Source of the DNA: Verrucomicrobiia bacterium
GTDB taxonomy: Bacteria; Verrucomicrobiota; Verrucomicrobiia; Limisphaerales; JAOAIM01
Reading direction: 5' to 3'
DNA length: 33,984 bases
Assembly (NCBI GenBank): GCA_026414705.1
Contig: JAOAIM010000016.1
Coordinates: forward strand, 1 to 33,984
The position numbers and the translations under genes were made by a program. Positions 1 to 8,826 of the stretch are shown piece after piece (position 1 is the stretch's first letter; every line of letters begins with the position of its first letter). The notes under the pieces are model-generated. The model made no database searches. It had not been told where the DNA came from and worked only from the letters and a program-made list of their open reading frames with translations.

Positions 1-2
1 GC

Positions 3-2480
3 ATCGAGCAACGCATCAGTCGCGGCGGCGGGAAAAGCACTGTGGCGACCGTCACCGAAATCTTCCACTTCCTGCGCCTGCTCTTCACGCGCCTGGGCAC
101 GCAGCACTGCCCGGACTGCCAACTGCCCGTCGAACCGCAAACGCGCGACCAGGTCACCCGCCAGCTCCGCGCCGAGTTGCGCCAACGCGGCGATCTGCTC
201 CTGCTGGCGCCCGTCGTCAAGGGCCGCAAGGGCTTTCACTCCGACGTCGCCGAATGGGCCGCACGCCACGGTTTTGGGGAAATCCGCGCCGACGGCAAAA
301 TCTACGACACCAGCCGACCCTTCCGGCTCGACCGCTTTCGCGAGCACCACATCGAAATCGTCGTCGGCGTCGCTCAACCGGGCGGCACGCGGGTGCAGGA
401 GCTTGTGGACACCGCGTTGCGGCTGGGCAACGGCACGTTGCTCGCCCTCGACAACCACGGCGTGCAAACCGTGCATTCGACCGAGCGCGCCTGTCGTCGT
501 TGCGGCCGGTCGTTCGAACCGCTCGACCCCAAGAACTTCAGCTACAACTCGCCCGCCGGCTGGTGTCCCAAATGCCGCGGCTTTGGCGAACTGTTTTACC
601 TGCCGGAGGTCGAACGCGGCGCGAACGCCGACGCCATTGAGGAAAGCTGGTGGAGCTGGGCCACCGAGCGCGAGGTCTGTCCCGACTGCGGGGGCTCGCG
701 CCTCAATTCCATCGCCCGCGCCGTGCGCCTGCCGTTGCCCGCAACGGTGGCGCGCCGGTTCGGGAACGCCGCGCGCGACGGCGGGCCGACGATTGACGAT
801 TTCTCGCGGCTCGCCGTCGAGGACGCATTCGAGCTGTTCCGCGCACTGCGTTTCAGCGGGCGCGCGGCGATCATCGCCCGCGACATCCTGCCCGAAATCC
901 GCGAGCGGCTGAAATTCCTCGTTGAAGTCGGCCTCGGTTACCTTCAACTGGGCCGTGCGGTGCCGACGCTTTCGGGTGGCGAGGCCCAACGCATCCGGCT
1001 GGCGGCGCAGCTCGGCTCCAACCTCAGCGGCGTGCTGTACATCCTGGACGAACCGACCATCGGCCTGCACGCGCGCGACAACGAGCGCCTGCTCGCCGCG
1101 CTGGAGCGGTTGCGCGCGCGCGGCAATTCGGTGCTCGTCGTCGAGCACGACGAGGCGACGATGCGGCGCGCCGACTGGATCATTGACCTGGGTCCGGGGG
1201 CCGGCGTGCACGGCGGTCAACTGGTGGCCGCCGGAACGCTGCGCGAGCTGGTGCGGCACCCGGAGTCGGTCACCGGCCAATGCCTCCGCCAGAAACGAAG
1301 TTTCCCCTCGCGCGGGGCACGGCGCCCTGTGCTGGCAAGCAATTCCGATCGGTCTGAGAGCCCTGTGCGCTGGCTCACGCTGCGCGGCGCGGCCCTGAAC
1401 AACCTCAAAAACCTCACCGTGCGCTTTCCGCTGGGGCGACTGGTCCTGGTCACGGGCGTGAGCGGTTCGGGCAAAAGCACGCTGGTGCGCGAGTGCCTGT
1501 TGCCCGCGTTGAGTGAAGCGCTCCGGGGCGGCGCCCGGCGCCTGGCGACAGGCCGTGCAGTGGATCAGTCAGGTCGGTCGGATTCGTCTGATCGGTCGCC
1601 GGGACGCCCAAGTGTGAGCGGTTTTGAAACACTCCGCGCCGTTTACGAAGTGGACCAGTCGCCCATCGGGCGGACGCCGCGTTCAGTGCCCGCCACGTAT
1701 GTGGGCTTTTTCGATGACATCCGCACACTGTTCGCCCAAGTGCCCGAGGCGCGGATGCGCGGCTACACCGCCAGCCGTTTCTCGTTCAACAGCTCGCAGG
1801 GCCGTTGCCCCGAATGCGCCGGGGCGGGTCAGATCAAACTCGAAATGAATTTCCTGCCGCCGGCCTTTGTGCCCTGCGAAACCTGCCGCGGCACCCGATT
1901 CAATGCCGAAACCCTCGACATCGAGTATCGCGGCAAAAACATTGCGCAGGTGCTCGACATGACTGTGGAGGAGGCGCTGGAGTTTTTCACCCACGTGCCG
2001 CGCATCCGGCGCGCGCTCGAAGCCCTGCACGACACCGGCCTGGACTATCTGAAGCTCGGGCAGACCAGTCCCACGCTGAGTGGCGGGGAAGCCCAGCGCG
2101 TGAAACTGGTGACGCACCTGCTCGCCGGCCTGAAGGCCCAACCGGATCCGACGGATCCCATTGATCTGACTGATCCGACTGATCTGGGGCGCGGGAAGAA
2201 AAACCTCTTCATCCTGGAAGAGCCGACCATCGGCCTGCACATGGCCGATGTGCGGCGGCTGGTGGACGTGCTCCACCGGCTTGTGGACGCCGGCCATACG
2301 GTCATCGTGATTGAGCACAACCTCGACCTGATTGCCGAAGCCGATTGGATCATTGACCTCGGCCCCGAAGGCGGCGAGGACGGCGGGCGCATTGTCGCGG
2401 AAGGCCCGCCCGAAGCGGTGGCGCGCAACAAACGCTCGCACACCGGCCGCTTCCTGCGTAAGCTGCTGGCCGTGGCATGA
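3..2480 (+). CDS. uvrA: UvrA excinuclease ABC subunit A (5' end outside window)
   Basis: ATPase that recognises DNA damage in nucleotide excision repair and loads UvrB. The frame is open to the left edge, and the first residues ([17 protein letters not shown]) match the UvrA region after the first Walker A, so the true start lies upstream. Visible in order: UvrB-binding region; zinc module CRRC...CPKC (about nt 490-580); CPDC; first ABC signature LSGGEAQR (969-992) and Walker [10 protein letters not shown]; second Walker [10 protein letters not shown] (1455-1481); [11 protein letters not shown]; zinc module CPEC...CETC; second signature (2076-2099) and Walker [10 protein letters not shown]. 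Only 34 residues separate CPKC from CPDC, where typical UvrA carries roughly a hundred more (the insertion domain). Three in-frame GATC-rich repeat islands lie at 1344-1360, 1562-1600 and 2143-2187. The family call is certain; whether this is the main UvrA or a paralogue is open. Confidence 0.96.
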   Translation: MEQRISRGGGKSTVATVTEIFHFLRLLFTRLGTQHCPDCQLPVEPQTRDQVTRQLRAELRQRGDLLLLAPVVKGRKGFHSDVAEWAARHGFGEIRADGKIYDTSRPFRLDRFREHHIEIVVGVAQPGGTRVQELVDTALRLGNGTLLALDNHGVQTVHSTERACRRCGRSFEPLDPKNFSYNSPAGWCPKCRGFGELFYLPEVERGANADAIEESWWSWATEREVCPDCGGSRLNSIARAVRLPLPATVARRFGNAARDGGPTIDDFSRLAVEDAFELFRALRFSGRAAIIARDILPEIRERLKFLVEVGLGYLQLGRAVPTLSGGEAQRIRLAAQLGSNLSGVLYILDEPTIGLHARDNERLLAALERLRARGNSVLVVEHDEATMRRADWIIDLGPGAGVHGGQLVAAGTLRELVRHPESVTGQCLRQKRSFPSRGARRPVLASNSDRSESPVRWLTLRGAALNNLKNLTVRFPLGRLVLVTGVSGSGKSTLVRECLLPALSEALRGGARRLATGRAVDQSGRSDSSDRSPGRPSVSGFETLRAVYEVDQSPIGRTPRSVPATYVGFFDDIRTLFAQVPEARMRGYTASRFSFNSSQGRCPECAGAGQIKLEMNFLPPAFVPCETCRGTRFNAETLDIEYRGKNIAQVLDMTVEEALEFFTHVPRIRRALEALHDTGLDYLKLGQTSPTLSGGEAQRVKLVTHLLAGLKAQPDPTDPIDLTDPTDLGRGKKNLFILEEPTIGLHMADVRRLVDVLHRLVDAGHTVIVIEHNLDLIAEADWIIDLGPEGGEDGGRIVAEGPPEAVARNKRSHTGRFLRKLLAVA
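1562..1600 (+). repeat. In-frame GATC-rich repeat island in uvrA
   Basis: Degenerate short repeats built from GATCAGTC (1563-1570), GGTCGGTCG and GATCGGTC (1590-1597) encode a [12 protein letters not shown] stretch between the second Walker A and the [11 protein letters not shown] motif. E. coli UvrA has an unrelated linker there. A shorter related stretch with GATCGGTC at 1347-1354 encodes SDRS just before the second ATPase domain. Confidence 0.75.
2143..2187 (-). repeat. In-frame GATC-rich repeat island in uvrA, inverted copy
   Basis: GATCCGAC (2145-2152), GATCTGAC (2163-2170), GATCCGAC (2172-2179) and a final GATCTGG form an approximately 9-nt periodic stretch encoding [14 protein letters not shown]. 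Its units are reverse complements of those at 1562-1600, for example GACTGATC against GATCAGTC. It sits between the second ABC signature and Walker B, where UvrA normally has a short helix end and loop. Confidence 0.75.
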
Positions 2481-2962
2481 GCGAGGACTACCACGAGATC
2501 CTGAGCGGCGAGATCACGCCCCGACGCGCGCCCGGACGGCGGCACGAGTTGATTTGTTCCCGATTGCACGCGGCGATGGCCGCCTGCGTGGCCGGGCGGC
2601 CCGGCACGCGCCTTTTGCCCGCCCGCACCCTGGTGCGCGTGGCCCCGGACACGCACCTGTGCCCGGACCTGGCCCTGGTCAATGCCGCCACCGGCCAGCT
2701 CTGGCTGGCGGTCGAAATCGTCAGCGCCGACGACCACCGCACCGACACGGTGGTCAAAAAGCAGATTTACGAGGACATCCGCGTGCCCCGGCTCTGGATG
2801 ATTGACCCGCGCTACGACAACATCGAGGTCTATCACAACACCGAGTATGGCCTCAAACTGATGGGCATTCTGGCCGGACGCGAAGTGCTCACCGAAGCGG
2901 AGTTGCCGGAGTTTGAACTGGTCGTGGCCGAGCTCTTCGCCACCCCGCCGCCCGGGAACTAA
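2477..2962 (+). CDS. Uma2 family (DUF820) putative endonuclease
   Basis: 161-residue protein of the Uma2/DUF820 family, which has a PD-(D/E)XK nuclease-like fold. Seen: PDLALV (first acidic metal-ligand position), [10 protein letters not shown] (the ExxS-type strand with the second acidic residue), then [18 protein letters not shown], the conserved K..Y...GVP.yWivDp block, followed by an IEVY strand. The ATG overlaps the uvrA stop by 4 nt (ATGA), so translation is probably coupled to uvrA. Uma2 genes are abundant in cyanobacteria and in the Planctomycetes-Verrucomicrobia group, and their biological role is not settled. The pairing with uvrA may be chance, but the overlap makes co-expression likely. 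Confidence 0.85.
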   Translation: MSEDYHEILSGEITPRRAPGRRHELICSRLHAAMAACVAGRPGTRLLPARTLVRVAPDTHLCPDLALVNAATGQLWLAVEIVSADDHRTDTVVKKQIYEDIRVPRLWMIDPRYDNIEVYHNTEYGLKLMGILAGREVLTEAELPEFELVVAELFATPPPGN

Positions 2963-3065
2963 CCCTTTGGATCGCCGTCTCCCGCCCAATCCGGCAGTTC
3001 AGCGGGCGTCCGGGTTTGGCCCGATTGACACGAGCCGGATCGAAAGCCATTTTCGCCCGTCACTC

Positions 3066-5744
3066 ATGAGCCGTAGATTTGGGTTGTTCTGGAACACTGC
3101 GGTGACGGTTCTCGCCTTGGAGGTGTCCGCCGCCGCCGGTCCTTTGCAGCGCGTGGCCAACACCACCCTCCAACTGCCCCCGGCCACGCCGACATTTGGT
3201 TTCACCGCCACCAACGCCTTTCCAACGCTGGTCTTCACCAATCCGGTCTGCATCGCCTCGCCGCCCGGTGAAACCAACCGCCTCTTCATCGTCGAAAAAC
3301 GTGGTCGCATCATCGTCATCACCAACCTGGCCGCCCCGACGCGCACGGTCTTTTTGGACATCACCGACCGGGTTTCAACTTCCGACACCGTTTCGAGCGA
3401 GGAGGGGTTGCTCGGCCTGGCCTTTCATCCCGGTTACGCCACGAACCGGTTCTTTTACGTCTTCTACACCGGCAACGACAACACCGGCAGCGGTCTCACG
3501 CGGCACGACATTCTTTCGCGCTTCACGACCTCGGAAACCAACGCCAACCTGGCCCTGCCCGCCAGCGAACTCAAACTGCTGCGCCAACGCGACGACGCCT
3601 CCAATCACAACGGCGGCGATTTGCACTTTGGCCCCGACGGCTACCTCTACGTCTCGCTCGGCGACGAGGGCGGCCAGAACGACGCCTTCAACAACAGCCA
3701 GATCATCACCAACGATTTCTTCTCCGCCATTCTGCGCATTGACGTGGACAAGCGGCCCGGCAGCCTGCCACCCAATCCGCACCCGGCGGCCACGACCAAT
3801 TACGCCGTACCCCCGGACAATCCGTTCGTGGGCGCGACCAATTTCAACGGTTTACCCGTCAATCCCGCCACCGTTCGCACCGAGTTTTGGGCCGTCGGGT
3901 TTCGCAACCCCTGGCGGATGGCGTTCGACCCGGAAACCTGGACGCTTTATTGCGGCGACGTGGGCCAGAGCCTGCGCGAGGAAGTGGACATCGTCGAGCG
4001 CGGTCGCAACTACGGTTGGGCCTACTGGGAGGGCAACGTGCCCGGCCCCAAGTCCAATCAGGTGCCGGCGGGCTTCGTCCACACACCGCCCTTGCGCGAT
4101 TATCCGCGCAGCGACGGCCTGTCGGTCATTGGCGGGCGCGTGTACCGTGGCTTGCGTTTTTCCCAGCTCTACGGCGCTTACGTTTATGGCGACTACGGCT
4201 CCGGTCGCATCTGGGCGCTGCGACACTCCGGCTCCAACGTCACCGAACACACCTTGCTGCTGGTGGACGACCTCAACAGCATGGGCGTGTCCGGCCTCGC
4301 CGCGTTCGGTCGAGACCCGTCCAACGACGATCTGCTGTATGCCGACGAACAGAACGGCACCAACGGCCGCATCAAACGGATTATCTACAACACCGCCCCC
4401 AGCGGCCCGTCGTTACCGCCCACCCTTGCCGACACCGGCGCCTTCACCAATCTCGCCACGCTCGCCCCCGCACCCGGCATTGTGCCCTACGACCTGAACC
4501 TGCCGTTCTGGTCGGACTACGCCCTGAAATGGCGCTGGTTTTCCGTGCCCGACACCAACCGCGTCATCACGTTCAATCGCGACGCCAACTGGCTTTTCCC
4601 AACGGGCACGGTCTGGATCAAACATTTTGAGCTGGAACTGACCAACGGCGTCCCGGCCTCGCGTCGCCGCCTCGAAACCCGTTTTCTGGTGCGCACCACC
4701 AACGGCGTCTATGGCATCACCTATCGCTGGGGCAACTCCACGACCAACGCGACGCTCGTGCCCGAGGAAGGCATGAACGAAACCTTCGTCGTGAACGAGG
4801 GCGGCGGCATTTTGCGAACCCAGGTCTGGCGTTACCCCGGACGTGTTGAATGCCTCCAATGCCACACCGCCGCCGGCGGCTACGCCCTGGGCTTCAACAC
4901 GCCCCAGCTCAACCGGGATTTCGACTACGAGGGTGTGATCACCAACCAGCTCGCCGCGTTGAGCCTCGCGGGGTATTTCCACACCAACGTCACCGGCCTG
5001 CACACCCTGCGCGCACTGGCCTCGCCGACCAATGACTCCGTCAGCCTGGAATACCGCGTCCGCTCCTGGCTGGCGGCGAACTGTGCCAACTGCCATCAGC
5101 CCGGCGGTCCGGCCCACGCCGCACTCTGGGATGCCCGCATCACCACACCCACCGCCGACGCGGGCCTCATCAACGGCGCGCTCGCCTACGACCCTGATCC
5201 TGCCCGCCGCGTGATTGTCCCCGGCTCGCTGAGCAACTCGGTGCTCTTGACGCGCATCGCCACGCGCGGACCCGGCCAGATGCCGCCCGTTGGCTCGACG
5301 GTTCCCGACCCGCAGGCCGTCGCCCTGCTCAGCGCCTGGATCACCAACGATTTGCCCGCATGGGAAAGCTTCGCCGCCTGGCAAATCCGCTTCTTTGGCA
5401 GCACCAACGCGCCCAACGCCGCTCCCGGCGCCGACCCGGACAACGACCGCGCGCCCAACACACTCGAGTACCTCGCGGGCACTTCACCCCTCAACAGCGC
5501 CGAGGCGTGGCAAATCACCGCCACGCGCACCAGCAACACCGTGCAGGTGCGCGTGCCGCAACCCGCCAATCGCGCCATTCAAGTCGAGGTGAGCACAAAC
5601 CTCTTTGCGCCGAATGCCTGGACGCCGCTGGATGTGCCCGCGAATGCGCCGTTCTTCCCCGCATCGAACCGCGTGACCGTGGTGCCCGACGTGCTCGACC
5701 CCGGCACGAGCAAATTCTATCGCGCCCGACTCTTTGCGCCCTGA
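3066..5744 (+). CDS. Exported PQQ-type sugar dehydrogenase fused to diheme cytochrome region
   Basis: About 892 residues. The start chosen is the ATG at 3066, which gives a signal peptide (MSRRFGLFWNTAVTVLALEVSAAAG); the open frame extends further upstream without a signal. Residues about 60-440 form a glucose/sorbosone dehydrogenase-type beta-propeller: SSEEGLLGLAFHPGY, then HNGGDLHFGPDGYLYVSLGD with the likely catalytic His, and FRNPWR. Residues about 450-760 resemble the SO2930/HNE_0200-like diheme region (PYDLNLPFWSDYALKWRW) with two heme-binding motifs, CLQCH (596-600) and CANCH (673-677). The last 130 or so residues hold a DPDNDRAPNTLEYLAGTSP element, resembling calcium-binding repeats, and a beta-rich tail. 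Inferred role: periplasmic oxidation of a sugar or alcohol with electrons passed to the hemes. The substrate is unknown. Confidence 0.88.
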   Translation: MSRRFGLFWNTAVTVLALEVSAAAGPLQRVANTTLQLPPATPTFGFTATNAFPTLVFTNPVCIASPPGETNRLFIVEKRGRIIVITNLAAPTRTVFLDITDRVSTSDTVSSEEGLLGLAFHPGYATNRFFYVFYTGNDNTGSGLTRHDILSRFTTSETNANLALPASELKLLRQRDDASNHNGGDLHFGPDGYLYVSLGDEGGQNDAFNNSQIITNDFFSAILRIDVDKRPGSLPPNPHPAATTNYAVPPDNPFVGATNFNGLPVNPATVRTEFWAVGFRNPWRMAFDPETWTLYCGDVGQSLREEVDIVERGRNYGWAYWEGNVPGPKSNQVPAGFVHTPPLRDYPRSDGLSVIGGRVYRGLRFSQLYGAYVYGDYGSGRIWALRHSGSNVTEHTLLLVDDLNSMGVSGLAAFGRDPSNDDLLYADEQNGTNGRIKRIIYNTAPSGPSLPPTLADTGAFTNLATLAPAPGIVPYDLNLPFWSDYALKWRWFSVPDTNRVITFNRDANWLFPTGTVWIKHFELELTNGVPASRRRLETRFLVRTTNGVYGITYRWGNSTTNATLVPEEGMNETFVVNEGGGILRTQVWRYPGRVECLQCHTAAGGYALGFNTPQLNRDFDYEGVITNQLAALSLAGYFHTNVTGLHTLRALASPTNDSVSLEYRVRSWLAANCANCHQPGGPAHAALWDARITTPTADAGLINGALAYDPDPARRVIVPGSLSNSVLLTRIATRGPGQMPPVGSTVPDPQAVALLSAWITNDLPAWESFAAWQIRFFGSTNAPNAAPGADPDNDRAPNTLEYLAGTSPLNSAEAWQITATRTSNTVQVRVPQPANRAIQVEVSTNLFAPNAWTPLDVPANAPFFPASNRVTVVPDVLDPGTSKFYRARLFAP

Positions 5745-5826
5745 GTCAACGCGGGATTCCCGAAGGGAACGAAATTCCTGCGCCCTGACATTTTTCCTTT
5801 CTCCGTCGGGAGAAGGATGAACTCAC

Positions 5827-5880
5827 GAACTCAGGAAAAAATTTTTCCTGCTTTCCTGATTTCCAAATTAAGCCGATTCC
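5827..5880 (+). repeat. Palindrome-bearing dispersed repeat, copy 1
   Basis: The unit begins GAACTCAGG, includes the near-perfect palindrome CAGGAAAAAATTTTTCCTG (5832-5850, 9-bp arms around one A), then TTCCTGATTTCCAAATTAA. Copy 2 lies 204 nt downstream with only a few mismatches. Confidence 0.85.
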
Positions 5881-5912
5881 GCGCTTGATGCCCCCGGCGT
5901 CTTCTCTCCAGA

Positions 5913-5941
5913 TCGAATTTGGAACTCAGGCACTCAGGAAG
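5913..5941 (-). repeat. Partial inverted copy of the same repeat
   Basis: The GAATTTGGAACTCAGG...CTCAGGAA stretch resembles the reverse complement of the TTCCTGATTTCCAAATT part of the two flanking copies. It lacks the A/T palindrome core. It looks like an eroded or recombined copy. Confidence 0.5.
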
Positions 5942-6030
5942 CGGAAACAATGCCCCGGCTTTTGGATTCTTCCCTTGAACCCGTCCGCCCGCCGGCCCCT
6001 GACCCCGGCGCTGATGAAGTAGGTACTCAG

Positions 6031-6084
6031 GAACTCAGGAAAAAATTTTTCCTGCGTTCCTGATTTCCAAATTAAACCCGGTCC
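6031..6084 (+). repeat. Palindrome-bearing dispersed repeat, copy 2
   Basis: Same unit as at 5827-5880: GAACTCAGG, palindrome CAGGAAAAAATTTTTCCTG (6036-6054), then TTCCTGATTTCCAAATTAA. It lies about 70 nt upstream of the PmoA-like gene, so the palindrome could also act as a regulatory hairpin there. Confidence 0.85.
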
Positions 6085-6153
6085 GGGCGCTTCTGCGGTG
6101 GTCCGACGCACTCCGGCATTGCGCTGCGCGCGCAGCCGTCACACCTTGCGCGC

Positions 6154-7098
6154 ATGAGAACGCGATGGCTTGCGCTGGCGATGGGGCTGCTGGCCGGAAC
6201 GAGTGCAGCGGCGACAAACGAGCTGACGCTGGACATTCGCGAGGCGCAAGGCGAGCTGATCCTCCGATGGGACGGGCGACCGCTGCTGGTCTATGCGTTT
6301 GCGACCAACCAGTTCAAACCTTACGTGCGCGAGCTTTACACGCTGCGGGGCGAAAACGTCCTGCTCGATGCCCCGGCCGACCATCTTCATCACCACGGCC
6401 TGATGTATGCCATTCGCGTCAACGGCGTGAATTTCTGGGAGGAAAACGACGCGCCCGGCGTACAAAAGCCGGTTCGGATCACGGCCCATCAGGTCATGCA
6501 ACCGCCCGGTGGCGTGCCCCGGGCCAGGTTTACCCAGCTCATTCACTGGCTCGCGCCGACCAACCGGCCCGGTGCGCGCACAGTCGCCGGCGAACCGCGT
6601 CCGTTGCTCATCGAGCAGCGCACGCTCACGCTCAGCGTCAACGCGGCCCGGGGTGAAGTCGCGCTTCAGTGGGACGCCGAGTTCGCAATCGGCGAAGAGC
6701 CGGTGACGTTGCACGGCCAAAATTACAACGGCCTGGGCCTGCGTCCGATCCGCTCGTTCAACGGCGTGGCGAGGTTTGAAAACTCGGAGCGCGCCCCGTA
6801 TCCACCACCCGGCCAACACGCCTCCATCCCCGCGCGCTGGACCAGCATGACCGGCAAGGCCGGCGACCGGGACGTCACGCTGGCGTTGATGGCCGGTGCC
6901 GCCAATCCCGGGGAATCCCGCTTCTTCACGATGCTCGAACCTTTCGCCTATCTTTCGGCAACGCAGGGACTGCACCGCGAACCTCTCGAATACAAGCCCG
7001 GCGACCGGTATCACCTCCGTTACCTGCTGGTGCTCTGGTCGGAGGCTCAATCGGCCGAAACCGTGCAGGCGCGCTACAACGCCTGGTCGGAGAAGTAA
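6154..7098 (+). CDS. PmoA-like (DUF6807) exported protein
   Basis: 314 residues with an N-terminal signal peptide (MRTRWLALAMGLLAGTSAAA, probable cleavage after the Ala run). The body matches the PmoA/DUF6807 family: the His-rich motif DHLHHHGLMYAI (H77, H79-H81), NFWEEN, NYNGLGLRPIR, and a C-terminal FAYLSATQGL followed by YHLRYLLVLW. The family name derives from a methane-oxygenase annotation, but members are widespread exported beta-sandwich proteins in Bacteroidetes, Planctomycetes and Verrucomicrobia, often beside sugar-degradation and Gfo/Idh/MocA genes. No direct evidence supports methane oxidation here. A carbohydrate-related role is inferred from context. Confidence 0.85.
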   Translation: MRTRWLALAMGLLAGTSAAATNELTLDIREAQGELILRWDGRPLLVYAFATNQFKPYVRELYTLRGENVLLDAPADHLHHHGLMYAIRVNGVNFWEENDAPGVQKPVRITAHQVMQPPGGVPRARFTQLIHWLAPTNRPGARTVAGEPRPLLIEQRTLTLSVNAARGEVALQWDAEFAIGEEPVTLHGQNYNGLGLRPIRSFNGVARFENSERAPYPPPGQHASIPARWTSMTGKAGDRDVTLALMAGAANPGESRFFTMLEPFAYLSATQGLHREPLEYKPGDRYHLRYLLVLWSEAQSAETVQARYNAWSEK

Positions 7099-7133
7099 GC
7101 ACGATTTCCGAGCGGCCCAACGCCCGCCGGATT

Positions 7134-8336
7134 TTACTCGCGCAAGCTGCTGCGCTCGACGAACAAAGCCAGCGAGGCGGTGTAACCGTGAACGAAGTTT
7201 TTATCGCCCACCGGGCCGAGCTCGCCGTTGCAGAAGAAACCCGCGACCGTCAACGGCCCCAGGTGTTGTTGAACCATGCGCGCGTCATGATCCGGCGCGC
7301 CAAACAGGCTCTGGCCGCGCCCGTTGCAGCAGCACAGGCAACCGCCATAAACCGTCGCCCCGCCCAGTCGCTGCCGCAACCGCCCGAGCAGCTCCCGTAA
7401 ATCCTCGCTCGCCGCAGCGGCGTCGCGCCGTTGAAATTGCACGGTCTGCCCCGGACGCGGCAGCGCGCCCACCGCCAGAATGCCCGAGTTCGGATCGCCG
7501 CCCAGCAGGTTGCGCACGAGGAAATCGCCGCGATGAAATTCTTCCAGGTATTCGTTGATAACCAGACCGATGAAAAGGTTGCCTCGGGCGAGGCGTTGTT
7601 CGCGGGGCGAGAGTTTGCCGACGGTCTCGGCCAGCACCTCGTAGGCGGGCCGGTTGCCGATGCGGTGGATGAGGTTTTGCTCCACGTGCGTGAGCGTCCA
7701 GGTCTCACCGATGGGCGTGCAACCCTGGGACACCAGCCCCGTCAGCGCAACGTCGCCGCCCACCGAGACCGCCACACCGCCCTCCTCGAACACGTCGCCG
7801 TTCAGATACACCTGGGCGATTTGCTCCTGAAAATCGCCGCTGGCCAGACCGCCAAACACCGGCGCGGGCGCGTAAGCCTCGTTCCATCCGTTCAACCACG
7901 ATTCGGCGTCCAGGTGAAACGGGTCAATGAACGCCAGCCAGCCGTTGGTCTGGTCGGCCGACACGCCGGTCTCGATTTGCCAGTAACCCGGCCCGTTGGC
8001 TTCTTCGACCTGCTCCTGCGTGAAGTGCACGCCGCGCAACGTCGCGCCCGGCAACGAGTAAAGCCCCAACACCAGCCCGGCATTCTCCTCCAACTCGCGC
8101 GCGCCCACGATCAGGCTCTGGCTCGAACAACCCGCCAGGAGCGGAATCCGCGCCTGCAGGCGAAGAATTTCGAGCACCGCGCGCGCGTGCGGGAAAAACG
8201 CGGGCGACATGAAGACCAGCCCCAGGGACACGTCCGGCGCGGCCAGTTGCGCGCGCAAGTCGGCAGCCCACTGCTGGAGGCCGCGTTCATCAAAGCCCCC
8301 GCCCCAGTGCCCGGCCACGGACCATTTCGTGTTCAC
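7134..8336 (-). CDS. FIST domain sensory protein
   Basis: 400-residue protein with no signal peptide or membrane segment. Residues about 30-230 fit FIST_N (LLAGCSSQSLIVG, VFGGLASGDF), and residues about 240-385 fit FIST_C (NLFIGLVINEY, FLVRNLLGGDP, GPLTVAGFFCNGELGPVGDKNFVHGYTAS split over the end). FIST proteins are thought to bind small ligands such as amino acids and to act as input modules or stand-alone sensors. No signalling output domain is fused or adjacent. It lies 118 nt downstream of infA on the same strand and converges on the PmoA-like gene across a 35-nt gap. A CLCCCNGRG stretch near residue 320 is unusually Cys-rich. Confidence 0.88.
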   Translation of the reverse strand: MNTKWSVAGHWGGGFDERGLQQWAADLRAQLAAPDVSLGLVFMSPAFFPHARAVLEILRLQARIPLLAGCSSQSLIVGARELEENAGLVLGLYSLPGATLRGVHFTQEQVEEANGPGYWQIETGVSADQTNGWLAFIDPFHLDAESWLNGWNEAYAPAPVFGGLASGDFQEQIAQVYLNGDVFEEGGVAVSVGGDVALTGLVSQGCTPIGETWTLTHVEQNLIHRIGNRPAYEVLAETVGKLSPREQRLARGNLFIGLVINEYLEEFHRGDFLVRNLLGGDPNSGILAVGALPRPGQTVQFQRRDAAAASEDLRELLGRLRQRLGGATVYGGCLCCCNGRGQSLFGAPDHDARMVQQHLGPLTVAGFFCNGELGPVGDKNFVHGYTASLALFVERSSLRE

Positions 8337-8454
8337 GCCCGGAACCTACGCACGCAGACCGGAGGCTCAAAGCGCAAAGTGCGCTGGAGGAAAACACCGG
8401 CCGAAAATTTCTCGGGCCACCCGGGATACGCCCGGCACCCGGCCGCCCACCTTG

Positions 8455-8673
8455 TCATCCCACGCGGTAGGTGATGCGCGCCTTGTTCAGGTCGTAGGGC
8501 GACATCTCCACCTTGACCTTGTCGCCGACGCTGATGCGAATGAAGTTCTTGCGCATCTTGCCGGAAATGTGCGCGAGGACCTCGTGTCCGTTGGGCAGGG
8601 CGACGCGAAACATCGTGCCCGGCAACACCTGCGTCACCGTGCCCGTCAATTCGATGGGTTCTTCTTTCGTCAC
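8455..8673 (-). CDS. infA: Translation initiation factor IF-1
   Basis: Small OB-fold protein that binds the A site of the 30S subunit during initiation. The sequence is near-canonical: [31 protein letters not shown] split across strands, [21 protein letters not shown] and ARITYR. I choose the GTG at 8673 (72 residues, MTKEEPIEL...), which matches the usual IF-1 N-terminus. A TTG four codons upstream at 8685 would give 76 residues with an extra MVDR. Neither start has an obvious Shine-Dalgarno site. Confidence 0.95.
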   Translation of the reverse strand: MTKEEPIELTGTVTQVLPGTMFRVALPNGHEVLAHISGKMRKNFIRISVGDKVKVEMSPYDLNKARITYRVG

Positions 8674-8826
8674 ACGGTCAACCAACTGACGCGTTGCAGG
8701 TTAGAAAAAGCTTCTCCCGGTCGCAACGCTTTTCCCGCCCGAATGGCCCAAGCGGGCAGATGCGGCTTCCGGGCCCGGCGGCAGTCGTCCAAGCCCGGCC
8801 GCTTTCAAGCGCCGCAACTTGTGGAG

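Larger units (their letters stand above)
5745..6153. other. 409-nt intergenic region with repeats, no gene seen
   Basis: This stretch separates the sugar dehydrogenase gene from the PmoA-like gene. I find no convincing coding region. It contains two direct copies of a repeat of about 55 nt and one partial inverted copy. A small hairpin TTCCC-GAA-GGGAA (5757-5769) lies just after the upstream stop but has no T-run. Confidence 0.7.

Noticed and set aside
2913-3065. An upstream extension of the sugar dehydrogenase frame
   Set aside because: It overlaps the Uma2 gene and would bury the signal peptide that starts at 3066.
4413-5384. A 323-codon minus-strand frame opposite the heme region
   Set aside because: The plus strand encodes two CxxCH motifs in a continuous exported protein; the antisense frame has no motif.
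7431-8474. A 347-codon plus-strand frame opposite the FIST gene
   Set aside because: FIST_N and FIST_C features are on the minus strand. The plus-strand product is low-complexity Arg/Gln/His.
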